Of a stretch of DNA of 64,000 nucleotides, positions 28,947 to 37,062 are shown piece after piece. The first letter of the stretch is position 1; each line of letters opens with the position of its first letter. Location: positions 186,001 through 250,000 of the forward strand of contig NZ_FXAW01000008.1 of NCBI RefSeq assembly GCF_900177665.1, read 5' to 3'. Origin of the DNA: Marivirga sericea (GTDB lineage Bacteria > Bacteroidota > Bacteroidia > Cytophagales > Cyclobacteriaceae). The notes under the pieces are model-generated. The model worked only from the letters and a program-made list of their open reading frames with translations, was not told the origin of the DNA and did not search any database. The position numbers were made by a program, and so were the translations under genes.

Positions 28947-30062
28947 ATGGCATTCGAAAAACAAATAACGCTCAAGCATTTGCTGATCAGTAATGAAAAG
29001 AAAATTTGGATTCAATTCTATCCTGACAAGGTTATTCAGGCTTTGATTAAATCACTATCTGGTATTAAATGGAGTGAAAAATACCAAATGGTGTACCTAC
29101 CGAATACACAACAGAACTTTTATACCGTAATAAAGACCTTTAAAGGTGTAGCTTGGGTAAATATGAAGTATTTCGCTCCAAACAAACCGGTCAACACTTA
29201 TGGAGAGGAGTTAAAAATTGATGATTTAAGACAGAAATACCCTAAAATACCCGAGGCATACTTTCAGAAATTAGAACTGAAACGGTATGCATTAAAAACA
29301 TCTAAAACTTACTGCATATGTTTTGATAAATTTCTCCGACACTTTCCAAAAAGAGACCCAATTGAAATTCAGGAACATGATATTAAGGCATTTATCCAGA
29401 GACTGATACAAAATGGATTATCTAATTCCTCTGTAAACCAGTCAATTAATAGTATTAAATTCTATTACGAAATAGTTCTTGGTATGCCTAACAGGTTTTA
29501 TGATGTTGAAAGACCGATAAAAGAAGAAAAACTTCCAGAAATACTAAGCAAAGAGGAAGTGCAGGAAATGATTAATAGAACTTATAATTTAAAACATCAA
29601 TGTATTATCAGTTTACTTTACTCCGCTGGTTTAAGAAGAGGAGAATTACTTAATTTAAAGATCTCGGATATTGATAGTAAAAGAATGACTGTCAGAATTG
29701 AACAAGCAAAAGGAAAAAAAGATCGCTATAGCATATTAAGTGAAAGGCTATTACTTAAATTAAGATTATATTTCAAAGAATACAGGCCAAAAGAATATCT
29801 ATTTGAAGGAAAAGAATACCATTGTTACAGCGCAAGTAGTGTCGTTAAAATTGTTAGAAAAGCTGCAAGGCAAGCTAAAATAAATAAAAATGTAAAACCA
29901 CATACGCTTAGGCATTCATTCGCCACCCATCTTTTAGAAGCAGGAACTGATTTGCGATACATTCAACTATTGCTAGGCCACAATTCAACTAAAACCACAG
30001 AAATATATACTCACGTAGCCACAAATACTTTTAAAACTATTAAAAATCCCTTAGATTGCTGA
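28947..30062 (+). CDS. Tyrosine recombinase of the cassette array (XerC/D-like, no IntI-specific insert)
   Basis: 371 residues from the ATG at 28947; an in-frame ATG at 28890 is part of the palindrome. It has an N-terminal extension of about 95 residues, a core-binding SAM-like domain and a catalytic domain. The visible active site is R230 (SAGLRRGEL), K255 (QAKGKKDR), H319 and R322 (HTLRHS), H345 (LLGHNS) and Y354 (TEIYTHV). Only 64 residues separate the catalytic Lys from the first His. This is like XerD (72), whereas IntI-type integrases carry an extra helix there. The gene reads toward the cassettes and stops 47 bp before the first crossover. Family membership is certain; action on the array is inferred from position. 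Confidence 0.92.
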   Translation: MAFEKQITLKHLLISNEKKIWIQFYPDKVIQALIKSLSGIKWSEKYQMVYLPNTQQNFYTVIKTFKGVAWVNMKYFAPNKPVNTYGEELKIDDLRQKYPKIPEAYFQKLELKRYALKTSKTYCICFDKFLRHFPKRDPIEIQEHDIKAFIQRLIQNGLSNSSVNQSINSIKFYYEIVLGMPNRFYDVERPIKEEKLPEILSKEEVQEMINRTYNLKHQCIISLLYSAGLRRGELLNLKISDIDSKRMTVRIEQAKGKKDRYSILSERLLLKLRLYFKEYRPKEYLFEGKEYHCYSASSVVKIVRKAARQAKINKNVKPHTLRHSFATHLLEAGTDLRYIQLLLGHNSTKTTEIYTHVATNTFKTIKNPLDC

Positions 30063-30078
30063 AAAATATAAACTGAAT

Positions 30079-30118
30079 AAGTGTACCCCGAGGTACACTT
30101 AGCGAATCGTTAGCTGTC
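30079..30118 (+). other. attI-like site: hairpin plus first cassette junction
   Basis: Perfect 9-bp inverted repeat AAGTGTACC (30079-30087) / GGTACACTT (30092-30100), loop CCGA. It is followed 8 bases later by the core ATCGTTAGCTGTC; the crossover is G30109|T30110. TTAGCTGTC is the first base block of cassette 1 and pairs with GACAGCTAAC at that cassette's end. The position directly after the recombinase and before the first cassette fits an attI. Confidence 0.75.
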
Positions 30119-30130
30119 ATTTAATCAACC

Positions 30131-30670
30131 ATGCTCAATAGAATTCTAATATCATCTCTTATAGCCATAAGTCTAAGTTGCGTTTCAAAACAATCCAATG
30201 AATACAAACTAGAACAATTGAGCATTCGACCTTTCATTAAAGATTCAATCAAATCATTTCTCGATGATCAATATGAATTTACAAGCCGTAGCATTGGTGA
30301 ATTTGGAACTAAATCAGAACAGTACGAAAGAATTAAATGGTTAATATCCCAGATGAGTGAAAAAGAATTCATCGAACTTATTGAAACTGATCATAGTCTT
30401 TTGAAAACGCTAGGATTCCTTGGCTTATATCGCACTGGAAGTGATAAGACCTCCAAATACTTGATCCCTATCTTATCTGACACCTCAAGCTATGTTCAAA
30501 GTACTTCGGGATGTATGACAAATACTATTTCAATACCTGAATTCATACTAATAGAAAATTTCTCTTACCCAAAAATTTCTAATCCATTCATTGACAAACA
30601 TGTGCACACAATTGATAGTCTTATCATCAAATATGACCTTAATGTCAGAACAAAATTAACAGACAGCTAA
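30131..30670 (+). CDS. Cassette 1: lipoprotein of unknown function
   Basis: 179 residues with a lipoprotein signal (MLNRILISSLIAISLSC, lipidated Cys near residue 17). The rest is mixed helical with no recognised motif. It starts 21 bases after the attI-like crossover, so it is the first gene of the array and would be the newest arrival if insertion occurs at attI. Its stop codon lies inside the left core of site 1 (AGCTAAC). No function can be given. Confidence 0.75.
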   Translation: MLNRILISSLIAISLSCVSKQSNEYKLEQLSIRPFIKDSIKSFLDDQYEFTSRSIGEFGTKSEQYERIKWLISQMSEKEFIELIETDHSLLKTLGFLGLYRTGSDKTSKYLIPILSDTSSYVQSTSGCMTNTISIPEFILIENFSYPKISNPFIDKHVHTIDSLIIKYDLNVRTKLTDS

Positions 30671-30988
30671 CATCACATAAAACCCATTTGCTCCGCACCT
30701 TGTAGCAAAGTTAGCAGTAACTAGCCAGCAATTTATGTTTTCACTTTGTGGCAGCTTCATCAACGGAGGACGGAGCATTGTAGGGCTCAACTTGCCTTTA
30801 AAGTATTTCCGTCAACTCAAGTGTTTGCCATCATCGGGCGGACTGGTTTTTACCGACCCACTGGACCTACCGTTGGTGGACAGCATCACTTTAATCAACA
30901 TACTGCCTTGGTGGAAACCGCATAAATTGCTTAGTTTAGCTTTTCATAGCTTACATTGGCAAACAGGTTTTATGTAGGCGTTATTTAC
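30662..30988 (+). other. attC-like site 1 (unusually long, 327 bp)
   Basis: Left core GACAGCTAAC (30662-30671); right core GGCGTTATTTAC, crossover G30980|T30981. Stem ends ACATAAAACC (30675-30684) and GGTTTTATGT (30966-30975) are perfect complements and pairing continues through TTTGC/GCAAA. The 280 bases between hold no convincing gene; an 80-codon frame at 30735-30977 is considered chance. The left core pairs with the start of cassette 1 over 10 of 10 bases. Confidence 0.85.
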
Positions 30989-31059
30989 AATTTAAGCGGA
31001 ACATATACATTGCTTTGGTAAATAAACTAAAAGAATTCATAAAAACTCCAATCAAAATT

Positions 31060-32166
31060 ATGAGAACTCATATAAATAAAGTCATTCAACTGTTTCCATT
31101 TTTACTTTTAATATTTTTTAGTGCTTGTAAGAACCAAACATCTGAAAATGGTAATCAATCATTTGAATGGGCAATAGAATCACCTGAAAATTCAGGTATT
31201 GATGAAAAAATATTAAATTCCTTAGTCGGTAAAATTAAAGATTCTACTCTTTATGGAGTGGATGCAATAATCTTGGTCAAGAACAAAAAAATAGTATTTG
31301 AAAAATACTTTAATGGATTTGAAGCTGACAGTTTACATAATGTAACTTCTGTTGGCAAAAGTATCACTTCAGCCTTGGTAGGAATATCAATCGAAAAAGG
31401 ATATATCAAAAATAAGAACGAACAAATAATACAGCATTTTAGAGAGGATTATAAAATTGAAAATTTAAGTCTTGAAAAAGAAAATATTCAAATTCATCAC
31501 TTATTAACTATGTCTGCAGGCTGGGACTGCGATGATTGGGATGAAAACTCAGTAGGGAATACAATGCATTTCCCTAATGTCCCTGATGACTTTGCATTTA
31601 CCTTAAATCTTCCGATGATAAAACCTAATGGGGAAGATTTTTCCTATTGTTCAGGGGGAGCTAATCTTTTAGGAGAGATTATTCGTAGGAAATCGCAGTT
31701 AGGCTTAAAAGATTTTGCAAATAAATATCTATTTAATAAGATTGGAGTCACAGAAAATGAATGGTTTATTGCTCCAAAGACCACACCTTACGAATTTGCA
31801 GGGGGTGGTAATTTATTAAAACCTAGAGACCTAGCTCGCTTTGGTTTACTATATCTTAATGATGGTATTTGGGAAGGAGAACAAATAATTCCAAAGGATT
31901 GGATATCAGAAAGTACCTCTAGACAAATTGAGACAAGTGAAGATGGAGATTATGGATATTTTTGGTGGGTAAAAGAATATAATTATAATAATAAAATATT
32001 AAAAGGCTTTGAAGCTTCTGGAAACGGAGGGAATAAATTGGTCGTAATCCCTGAACATAATATTGTTATTATCCTAACAGGAAGTGCTTATGGAAGCGAG
32101 TACGTTGAAGGCGAGCAGGCAAAAAAAATAATAGAGGATTTCCTCTTACCTTCCTTAATAGAATAG
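31060..32166 (+). CDS. Cassette 2: beta-lactamase-like serine hydrolase lipoprotein
   Basis: 368 residues from the ATG at 31060; a TTG at 31015 would put 15 extra residues before the signal. It has a lipoprotein signal ending FFSAC, then a class C beta-lactamase/penicillin-binding fold. SxxK is in TSVGKSITSALVG, YSG-type in YCSGGANLLGE, and a late Gly-rich motif is SGNGGNKL. Family members include esterases, peptidases and D-Ala-D-Ala carboxypeptidases, so the substrate is open. It is the sole gene of its cassette. Confidence 0.85.
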   Translation: MRTHINKVIQLFPFLLLIFFSACKNQTSENGNQSFEWAIESPENSGIDEKILNSLVGKIKDSTLYGVDAIILVKNKKIVFEKYFNGFEADSLHNVTSVGKSITSALVGISIEKGYIKNKNEQIIQHFREDYKIENLSLEKENIQIHHLLTMSAGWDCDDWDENSVGNTMHFPNVPDDFAFTLNLPMIKPNGEDFSYCSGGANLLGEIIRRKSQLGLKDFANKYLFNKIGVTENEWFIAPKTTPYEFAGGGNLLKPRDLARFGLLYLNDGIWEGEQIIPKDWISESTSRQIETSEDGDYGYFWWVKEYNYNNKILKGFEASGNGGNKLVVIPEHNIVIILTGSAYGSEYVEGEQAKKIIEDFLLPSLIE

Positions 32167-32172
32167 ATAAAA

Positions 32173-32256
32173 GTAAATAACATTATGTATGAAATCATAG
32201 CCACGCAAGGCAAACGCACAGACAAAGCTACGATTCATACATTAAACGTTATGGGC
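32173..32256 (+). other. attC-like site 2 (84 bp)
   Basis: Left core GTAAATAAC (32173-32181) and right core AACGTTATGGGC, crossover G32248|T32249. The inner stem pairs ATGTATGAAATCATAG on the left with CTACGATTCATACAT on the right, leaving one extra base on the left arm. The left core is complementary to the first bases of cassette 2 over 9 of 9. Confidence 0.9.
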
Positions 32257-32274
32257 AATAAAATTAGAGGAGAT

Positions 32275-33255
32275 ATGAGCCAAGAAGAATCTAGTAAGGA
32301 ACCACAGAATTCAGAACTATCCTCTGTAGAAGCAGAAGATATTCTATCATATATAGACGGAATTCCGTTACCACCAGCCATAAAGAAAAGCCTATGGAAA
32401 TCACTTGGAAGGCTAATAACAGGGTTAGTAGATGTTCCAGTTGCTTATTTAGAAGCTAAAGTTCAAAAAATAAAAAGCGAAGCTGATGGCTTAAGTTTAG
32501 TAACATCAGAGGCAGCAAAATCTGCTTCTAAAGAATTTGGAGTTGATAGAGAATTGGTAAATCGGTCAGTTAATTTTTTCGGTGCAAAACTCTTAAGAGA
32601 ACAGATTAATAGAGAATCTATTATGGAACAAGCTACTGAAGATTTAAAAAATGATCCTCCAAAAGAAGATTCTAAGGAAGAAATTGATGAAGATTGGCTT
32701 GAAATGTTTTCAAGAATTGCTGAGACTAAATCTAGTAAAGACGTTCAATTATTCTTATCTAAAATTCTTGCAGGAGAGATAAGAAAACCTGGATCATTTG
32801 GTGCTAAAACTATTCAGACCTTATCCACACTCGATCAGCGAACTGCTCAGCAATTTATGAAATTCTGCAATGTCAGCTTTGAATTACCCCAACTTGGAAA
32901 TTCGATGACTTGTGTAATAAGTGAGCCATTTGGTAATCCCGCTAGCAATGGACTTCAAACTTTAGGACTTTCATACGATGTACTCACACAGCTTCAAGAT
33001 GCAGGGCTTGTCAAACATGACTTTACCTCATACAGAACTTTGCCCCCTCTAATGTTCTCCATGCCTCATGTGATTGGAACAACCAAACTAAGCTTTAAAC
33101 CAACCGCACTGACTCCTAGAGAGACTGTGAGAATAAAGGTTTTAAATTTTACATCTGTCGGATTAGAGTTAAGTCAAGTACTTCATAAATCCTCAAATCC
33201 TGTATATGTGGAGAAGTATTCTACATGGATCAAGGATAAATTTAAATTAGAATAA
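32275..33255 (+). CDS. Cassette 3: DUF2806-family protein
   Basis: 326 residues from the ATG at 32275, preceded by AGAGGAG. The in-frame ATG at 32251 (formed by the crossover core GTTATGGGC) would add eight residues, and one at 32185 lies within site 2. The sequence has the DUF2806 look: a long helical region, then a conserved middle block (WLEMFSRIAETKSSKDVQLFLSKIL.. split over residues 140-165) and a beta-rich end. Its biochemical role is not known; members occur in mobile and defence settings. It is the only gene of its cassette. Confidence 0.75.
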   Translation: MSQEESSKEPQNSELSSVEAEDILSYIDGIPLPPAIKKSLWKSLGRLITGLVDVPVAYLEAKVQKIKSEADGLSLVTSEAAKSASKEFGVDRELVNRSVNFFGAKLLREQINRESIMEQATEDLKNDPPKEDSKEEIDEDWLEMFSRIAETKSSKDVQLFLSKILAGEIRKPGSFGAKTIQTLSTLDQRTAQQFMKFCNVSFELPQLGNSMTCVISEPFGNPASNGLQTLGLSYDVLTQLQDAGLVKHDFTSYRTLPPLMFSMPHVIGTTKLSFKPTALTPRETVRIKVLNFTSVGLELSQVLHKSSNPVYVEKYSTWIKDKFKLE

Positions 33256-33256
33256 A

Positions 33257-33454
33257 GCCCATAACATCCTGTATAAATCATGGCTGTTCAGTGCGTAACG
33301 AAACTATGGCTCTTTGTAGATAGCCCGTCAATCCACAGGATTGACTTATTAGTGAAAAATTAATTTAATAACCCAACTGCGGATTGCCTCGGTAGTTAAC
33401 TCAAATTTTTATACTTTTAATCAGCCACGAATTTATACAGTGGCGTTGTGTGGC
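33257..33454 (+). other. attC-like site 3 (198 bp)
   Basis: Left core GCCCATAAC (33257-33265), right core GGCGTTGTGTGGC with crossover G33445|T33446. The stem CTGTATAAATCATGGCTG pairs with CAGCCACGAATTTATACAG, with one base out of register. The left core matches the complement of the start of cassette 3 over 9 of 9 bases. Closely related to sites 6 and 7. Confidence 0.9.
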
Positions 33455-33510
33455 ATTAAAAAGACCGTGCCTGAGTTCAAGATTTAATATAACTAATAAA
33501 AAATATTTAC

Positions 33511-33999
33511 ATGCCTAATTATCCTCAGAGAAATGAAAACCATGTGTTAGAGAATAGGTCTCGAAACTTTTTAAGGAGATATCTTCCTCAAGAATGGACT
33601 TCCCAAGATGTTGAGTACGACTATGGGCAAGATATGCTAATTGAAATATCAGAAAATGGAGAAATGAGAGGTCTAGGATTGATTATCCAATTAAAAGCCT
33701 CACATACAGCTAATGTAAATCCTGAATTTGAAACACTGATTTTAAGACAACAGACGTATAATTATCTATGGGATAGACTTGAAGTTGTACTTTTAGTTAA
33801 ATATGTACAAGAAGAAAATGAAGCTTATTACAAGTTGCTAAGTGAAGTTCAACCTCCCGAAAATCCAGACCAAGAAAACTTTACGATAAGAATCCCCAAA
33901 ACTAATACAATTTCAACACTGGATTGGAATGTTATAGTAAATTATGTTAGGGAGATTACAGATTTGAAATTAAATGCAGTTAGAAATAGAAGACGATAA
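33511..33999 (+). CDS. Cassette 4: DUF4365 protein, nuclease-like fold
   Basis: 162 residues of the DUF4365 family. It shows YDYGQDMLIEI followed by LGLIIQLKAS, the D...(Q/E)xK arrangement of PD-(D/E)XK nucleases, to which this family is related. DUF4365 proteins are frequent in defence-type islands. It lies 8 bp before a membrane protein gene within the same cassette, so the two probably act together. Catalytic activity is inferred. Confidence 0.75.
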   Translation: MPNYPQRNENHVLENRSRNFLRRYLPQEWTSQDVEYDYGQDMLIEISENGEMRGLGLIIQLKASHTANVNPEFETLILRQQTYNYLWDRLEVVLLVKYVQEENEAYYKLLSEVQPPENPDQENFTIRIPKTNTISTLDWNVIVNYVREITDLKLNAVRNRRR

Positions 34000-34007
34000 T
34001 ACAAAAC

Positions 34008-34724
34008 ATGGTAAATCACGAAAAACCTCAAAACAAAATAATTCAGTTTTGGCAACGTAATATTGTCCGAATATTATTTGCTGTTTCTTTGATTTTTAGT
34101 GTTGTATATAGGACAATATTAATAAATATCGAGGAAGCTTTTCCTTTCGCTTTTGAGTTGGGAGAAATAACATATTATACAGCTCTTGCAGTATTTGCAT
34201 CTTGCATTTTTTATTACTTCATAGTCCATCTAAAAGAGAAGTCTGATAAGAGAAAAATCAAACAACTTGTGAATATGAGGTTAGAGCAAATTGAAATGAT
34301 GAAAGGAATAATATTCAAGGATATAATATCTCAATCACAAGTGCAGGACAAAAAACAGGAATTTCCTAAATCAATTGAAGACTTAAAGGAAATTCTAAAA
34401 GGAATGAAGTTAACAGCAAGACCGCCAAGATATTTTGCAGGCTCTCAGCTTGTTGAAGTTAAAGATTGGTATACTTATTTTGAGTACAATTTTCATTATG
34501 ACAAACATAACATAGAGATACTTCAAAAGCATATTACATTTTTGAATTCAGAAACGGTTCAGATGTTACATGACTTATCTTCCTGTATGTTTATTACAGC
34601 AATTCACCAATATGACCGAGAAAAGGGAACTAATGATTACGCTGATAAGTTTGAAAACCTAGCAGGTCCATTATACGATTATTTAACTAAGCTCGGGAAT
34701 TTTAAAAAGGATTGCTGGCTATAA
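34008..34724 (+). CDS. Cassette 4: membrane protein with two N-terminal helices
   Basis: 238 residues, helices near 19-38 and 50-71, then a long cytoplasmic region rich in charged helices. No family recognised. It begins 8 bp after the DUF4365 gene with no recombination site between, so both travel as one cassette. A nuclease-like protein plus a small membrane protein is a layout seen in some abortive-infection pairs, but nothing in the sequence proves that. Confidence 0.65.
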   Translation: MVNHEKPQNKIIQFWQRNIVRILFAVSLIFSVVYRTILINIEEAFPFAFELGEITYYTALAVFASCIFYYFIVHLKEKSDKRKIKQLVNMRLEQIEMMKGIIFKDIISQSQVQDKKQEFPKSIEDLKEILKGMKLTARPPRYFAGSQLVEVKDWYTYFEYNFHYDKHNIEILQKHITFLNSETVQMLHDLSSCMFITAIHQYDREKGTNDYADKFENLAGPLYDYLTKLGNFKKDCWL

Positions 34725-34730
34725 AATAAC

Positions 34731-34864
34731 GCCACACAACAATAAATATACGTAATGCGGGGCGATTTGGTAAATTTGAACTTTAAAGCAATTAATAAAC
34801 AATGTAGCGGTTTGATGCTGAAGTGTCTTGAAATCCCGCACTACGCATATTCGAGCCGTTGGGC
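34731..34864 (+). other. attC-like site 4 (134 bp)
   Basis: Left core GCCACACAAC (34731-34740), right core GCCGTTGGGC, crossover G34858|T34859. The stem ATACGTAATGCGGG pairs with CCCGCACTACGCATAT with few mismatches. The left core complements the start of cassette 4 over 10 of 10 bases. The stem sequence resembles site 10. Confidence 0.9.
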
Positions 34865-34939
34865 ATAATACAGATACATCCAAGAAATAAAATGAAACTC
34901 ATAGATACCATAAAGTGAAACATTTAGTAAATTGATTCA

Positions 34940-35773
34940 GTGATAAAATCTGTTATCTCCATGTATTTTAGTAGATTAATTTCGTACACTTCCAAATGGT
35001 ATCACACGTTTTTAGTAGGCTTTATATTGGCAACAATGGTTGTAGTCGTTTTAATTTTTCTCCAACCATTTGATATATACGGAAATGAAATAGCCTACAA
35101 AAACATAAAGATGATCGGCTATGGAATTTGTATCGTCCTTCCAATATTGCTTATTCATGTTTTAGAAGAGCTTTGGTTTAAGCGCACCGATGGAAAATGG
35201 CATGTTTATCAAGAGCTATTTATATTAATTTTAGGCTTTTTGTTAATTTCAATCACCTCCTACATCTACAATGTGACAGTGGTCAATAACCACACTATAG
35301 AATCAAGCCAAGTTTTTTACTGGGTGAAGGATTTTGGCTTACCCTTTATTCCTATTTTTTTTCCTTTCTGGGTGTATCTCCGATTTAGGTTTAGTAAAAT
35401 TACTCTTCCATTCTTTCTTGATAAAAATACAAAATCGATTTTAATTGCAGGGAATAACCAGAATGAAGTAATAGAATTCCTTGAAAGGGATTTTATTATG
35501 GCGAAAGCACAAGCTAACTATGTAGACATTTACTATATAAAGAATGAATTGCTGAAAAAGAAAATGATCAGATCAAAATTTGCTAATCTAAAAAATAAAA
35601 TTCCATTTGCAGAACAAGTCCATAGGTCGTACTTAGTTAATCCTTCACAAATTACCCAAATATACGGCAATACTCGTAAAGGCCACATTACCATAAAAAA
35701 AATTGAGGAAGAGGTTCCAGTATCACCAAAATACTTTTCAGCGATAAAAAAGTATCTTCAAGATCATTCTTAA
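34940..35773 (+). CDS. Cassette 5: membrane-anchored LytTR regulator
   Basis: 277 residues from a GTG; an ATG at 34961 would give 270. About four helices fill residues 15-145, and a C-terminal LytTR DNA-binding domain (about 185-275: QANYVDIYY, VHRSYLVNPSQITQIYGN) follows. It has no receiver domain, so it may sense a membrane signal directly. The aspartic-protease-like gene 123 bp downstream is in the same cassette and may be its target. Confidence 0.8.
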   Translation: MIKSVISMYFSRLISYTSKWYHTFLVGFILATMVVVVLIFLQPFDIYGNEIAYKNIKMIGYGICIVLPILLIHVLEELWFKRTDGKWHVYQELFILILGFLLISITSYIYNVTVVNNHTIESSQVFYWVKDFGLPFIPIFFPFWVYLRFRFSKITLPFFLDKNTKSILIAGNNQNEVIEFLERDFIMAKAQANYVDIYYIKNELLKKKMIRSKFANLKNKIPFAEQVHRSYLVNPSQITQIYGNTRKGHITIKKIEEEVPVSPKYFSAIKKYLQDHS

Positions 35774-35896
35774 AATTCTTGCTTCTACAGTAAGGTTCAA
35801 AGTTATCCCAAATGCTTCAAACCTGTCACAAAGTTTTTTTCATAAAGAATCTGTTCCCGTTCTTTGCCAGAATATTATTGAAATCAAATTAAAGAA

Positions 35897-36880
35897 ATGA
35901 ATAAAAAACTCAAAATTTTAGCAATTGTAGGCGTCTTCATTGTCACCCTTTTATTTACAGGCTGGCAGGTCTTTAATTACTATTGGAGAACTCGAGGTAC
36001 GATCAATACATTTCATAGTTTTAGTGAACCTGATACTATAAGCTATACAGATATTAGATGGGTTGAGGACTCATATGGGCCTCTTAAAACCAATATAGGT
36101 GCATTTTTCGTAAAGGTGAAGTTAAATGGAATTGACGATTCTTTTTACATGCAATTTGACACAGGAACGTCTCAAAGTTTATTGTATGGAAAGACCTTAA
36201 ATACATTGAAGCAAAAATACCCTTCTTTTGAACCTGTAAAGAGTCAGTCTGGTAGCTCTTGGTTAGAATCACCGAACTTAGTAATTGGTAAACTTAGTTT
36301 TGATGCGGAAAAAATACTCGCACTTGATGACCTTGGCAGTGATGAAATAGATTCTTCATTCATTATAATTGGTACGATTGGTTTTGACGCTATTGTTGGG
36401 AGAAAGCTGATACTTGATTTTAAAAACAATCGGCTGACTATTACAAATAAAGACATAAATAATTTAGGTTTTTCATTTACTGAAGTTGCCGGAGCAAGCA
36501 TAGACCGTTTTCCTATATTAATTCCTGCGGTTGTAAATGAGAACAAGGTTCAACTATCGTATGATACTGGGTCAAGCATGTTTCCATTAGTAGTTGATAA
36601 TCAGAAACTAATAGGTTTGAAAAACGCAGAACCAATAGATACTCTATGCTGTGTAACCAGCTGGGGGAAATCTTTTAATTTTTATAGAAGAAAATTAAAT
36701 ACATCTATCAAGATAGGAGAACTGACAGAAGAAAAACCTTACGTATATTCCTCCAATGCTATGGAGCAATACAGTATCTTTCCTAGCTGGTTAATGATGG
36801 GGCTGACAGGCAATCAAATGTTTTTGAATAAAGTAATTTTGGTAGATACAGAAAATAATATCTTTGGAATAAACAATTGA
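35897..36880 (+). CDS. Cassette 5: membrane-anchored aspartic protease-like protein
   Basis: 327 residues with one N-terminal helix (about 8-26) and a periplasmic domain carrying two aspartic-protease motifs. FDTGTS lies near residue 88 and YDTGSS near residue 221, so both lobes of a pepsin-like pair appear to be encoded in one chain. Bacteroidota have many retropepsin-like proteins of this type, mostly unstudied. It shares a cassette with the LytTR regulator. Substrate unknown. Confidence 0.75.
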   Translation: MNKKLKILAIVGVFIVTLLFTGWQVFNYYWRTRGTINTFHSFSEPDTISYTDIRWVEDSYGPLKTNIGAFFVKVKLNGIDDSFYMQFDTGTSQSLLYGKTLNTLKQKYPSFEPVKSQSGSSWLESPNLVIGKLSFDAEKILALDDLGSDEIDSSFIIIGTIGFDAIVGRKLILDFKNNRLTITNKDINNLGFSFTEVAGASIDRFPILIPAVVNENKVQLSYDTGSSMFPLVVDNQKLIGLKNAEPIDTLCCVTSWGKSFNFYRRKLNTSIKIGELTEEKPYVYSSNAMEQYSIFPSWLMMGLTGNQMFLNKVILVDTENNIFGINN

Positions 36881-36887
36881 TATAAAC

Positions 36888-37024
36888 TATGCCCAACACT
36901 AAATATAGGTCATTGGGCAGATAGTAGTAAAATCGAAAATGATTACATTTAAGAAAATATGTAGGCAATCGGTAGTTTGTAGCCTCGAAATGCCCAACGC
37001 TCTATATTCTTAACGTTGTGGTGC
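36888..37024 (+). other. attC-like site 5 (137 bp)
   Basis: Left core TATGCCCAAC (36888-36897), right core AACGTTGTGGTGC, crossover G37015|T37016. The stem AAATATAGGTCATTGGGCA pairs with TGCCCAACGCTCTATATTCT. The left core pairs with the start of cassette 5 over 10 of 10 bases. The interior is nearly the same as site 8 and the half-site at 61374. Confidence 0.9.
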
Positions 37025-37062
37025 ATTAGAAACCTGCCTTAGCGAGCATTAATTAAAACGAA

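Noticed and set aside
28947..30062. Naming the recombinase IntI
   Set aside because: Active-site spacing shows no room for the IntI-specific helix, so the name would overstate the evidence.
30735..30977. An 80-codon open frame inside site 1
   Set aside because: It lies between the paired arms of site 1, has no family resemblance and its end runs into the site's right stem. Chance frame most likely.
32185..32250. Upstream ATG for the DUF2806 gene
   Set aside because: The first 22 codons would be read from the attC-like site 2 stem, so a start at 32251 or 32275 is more sensible.
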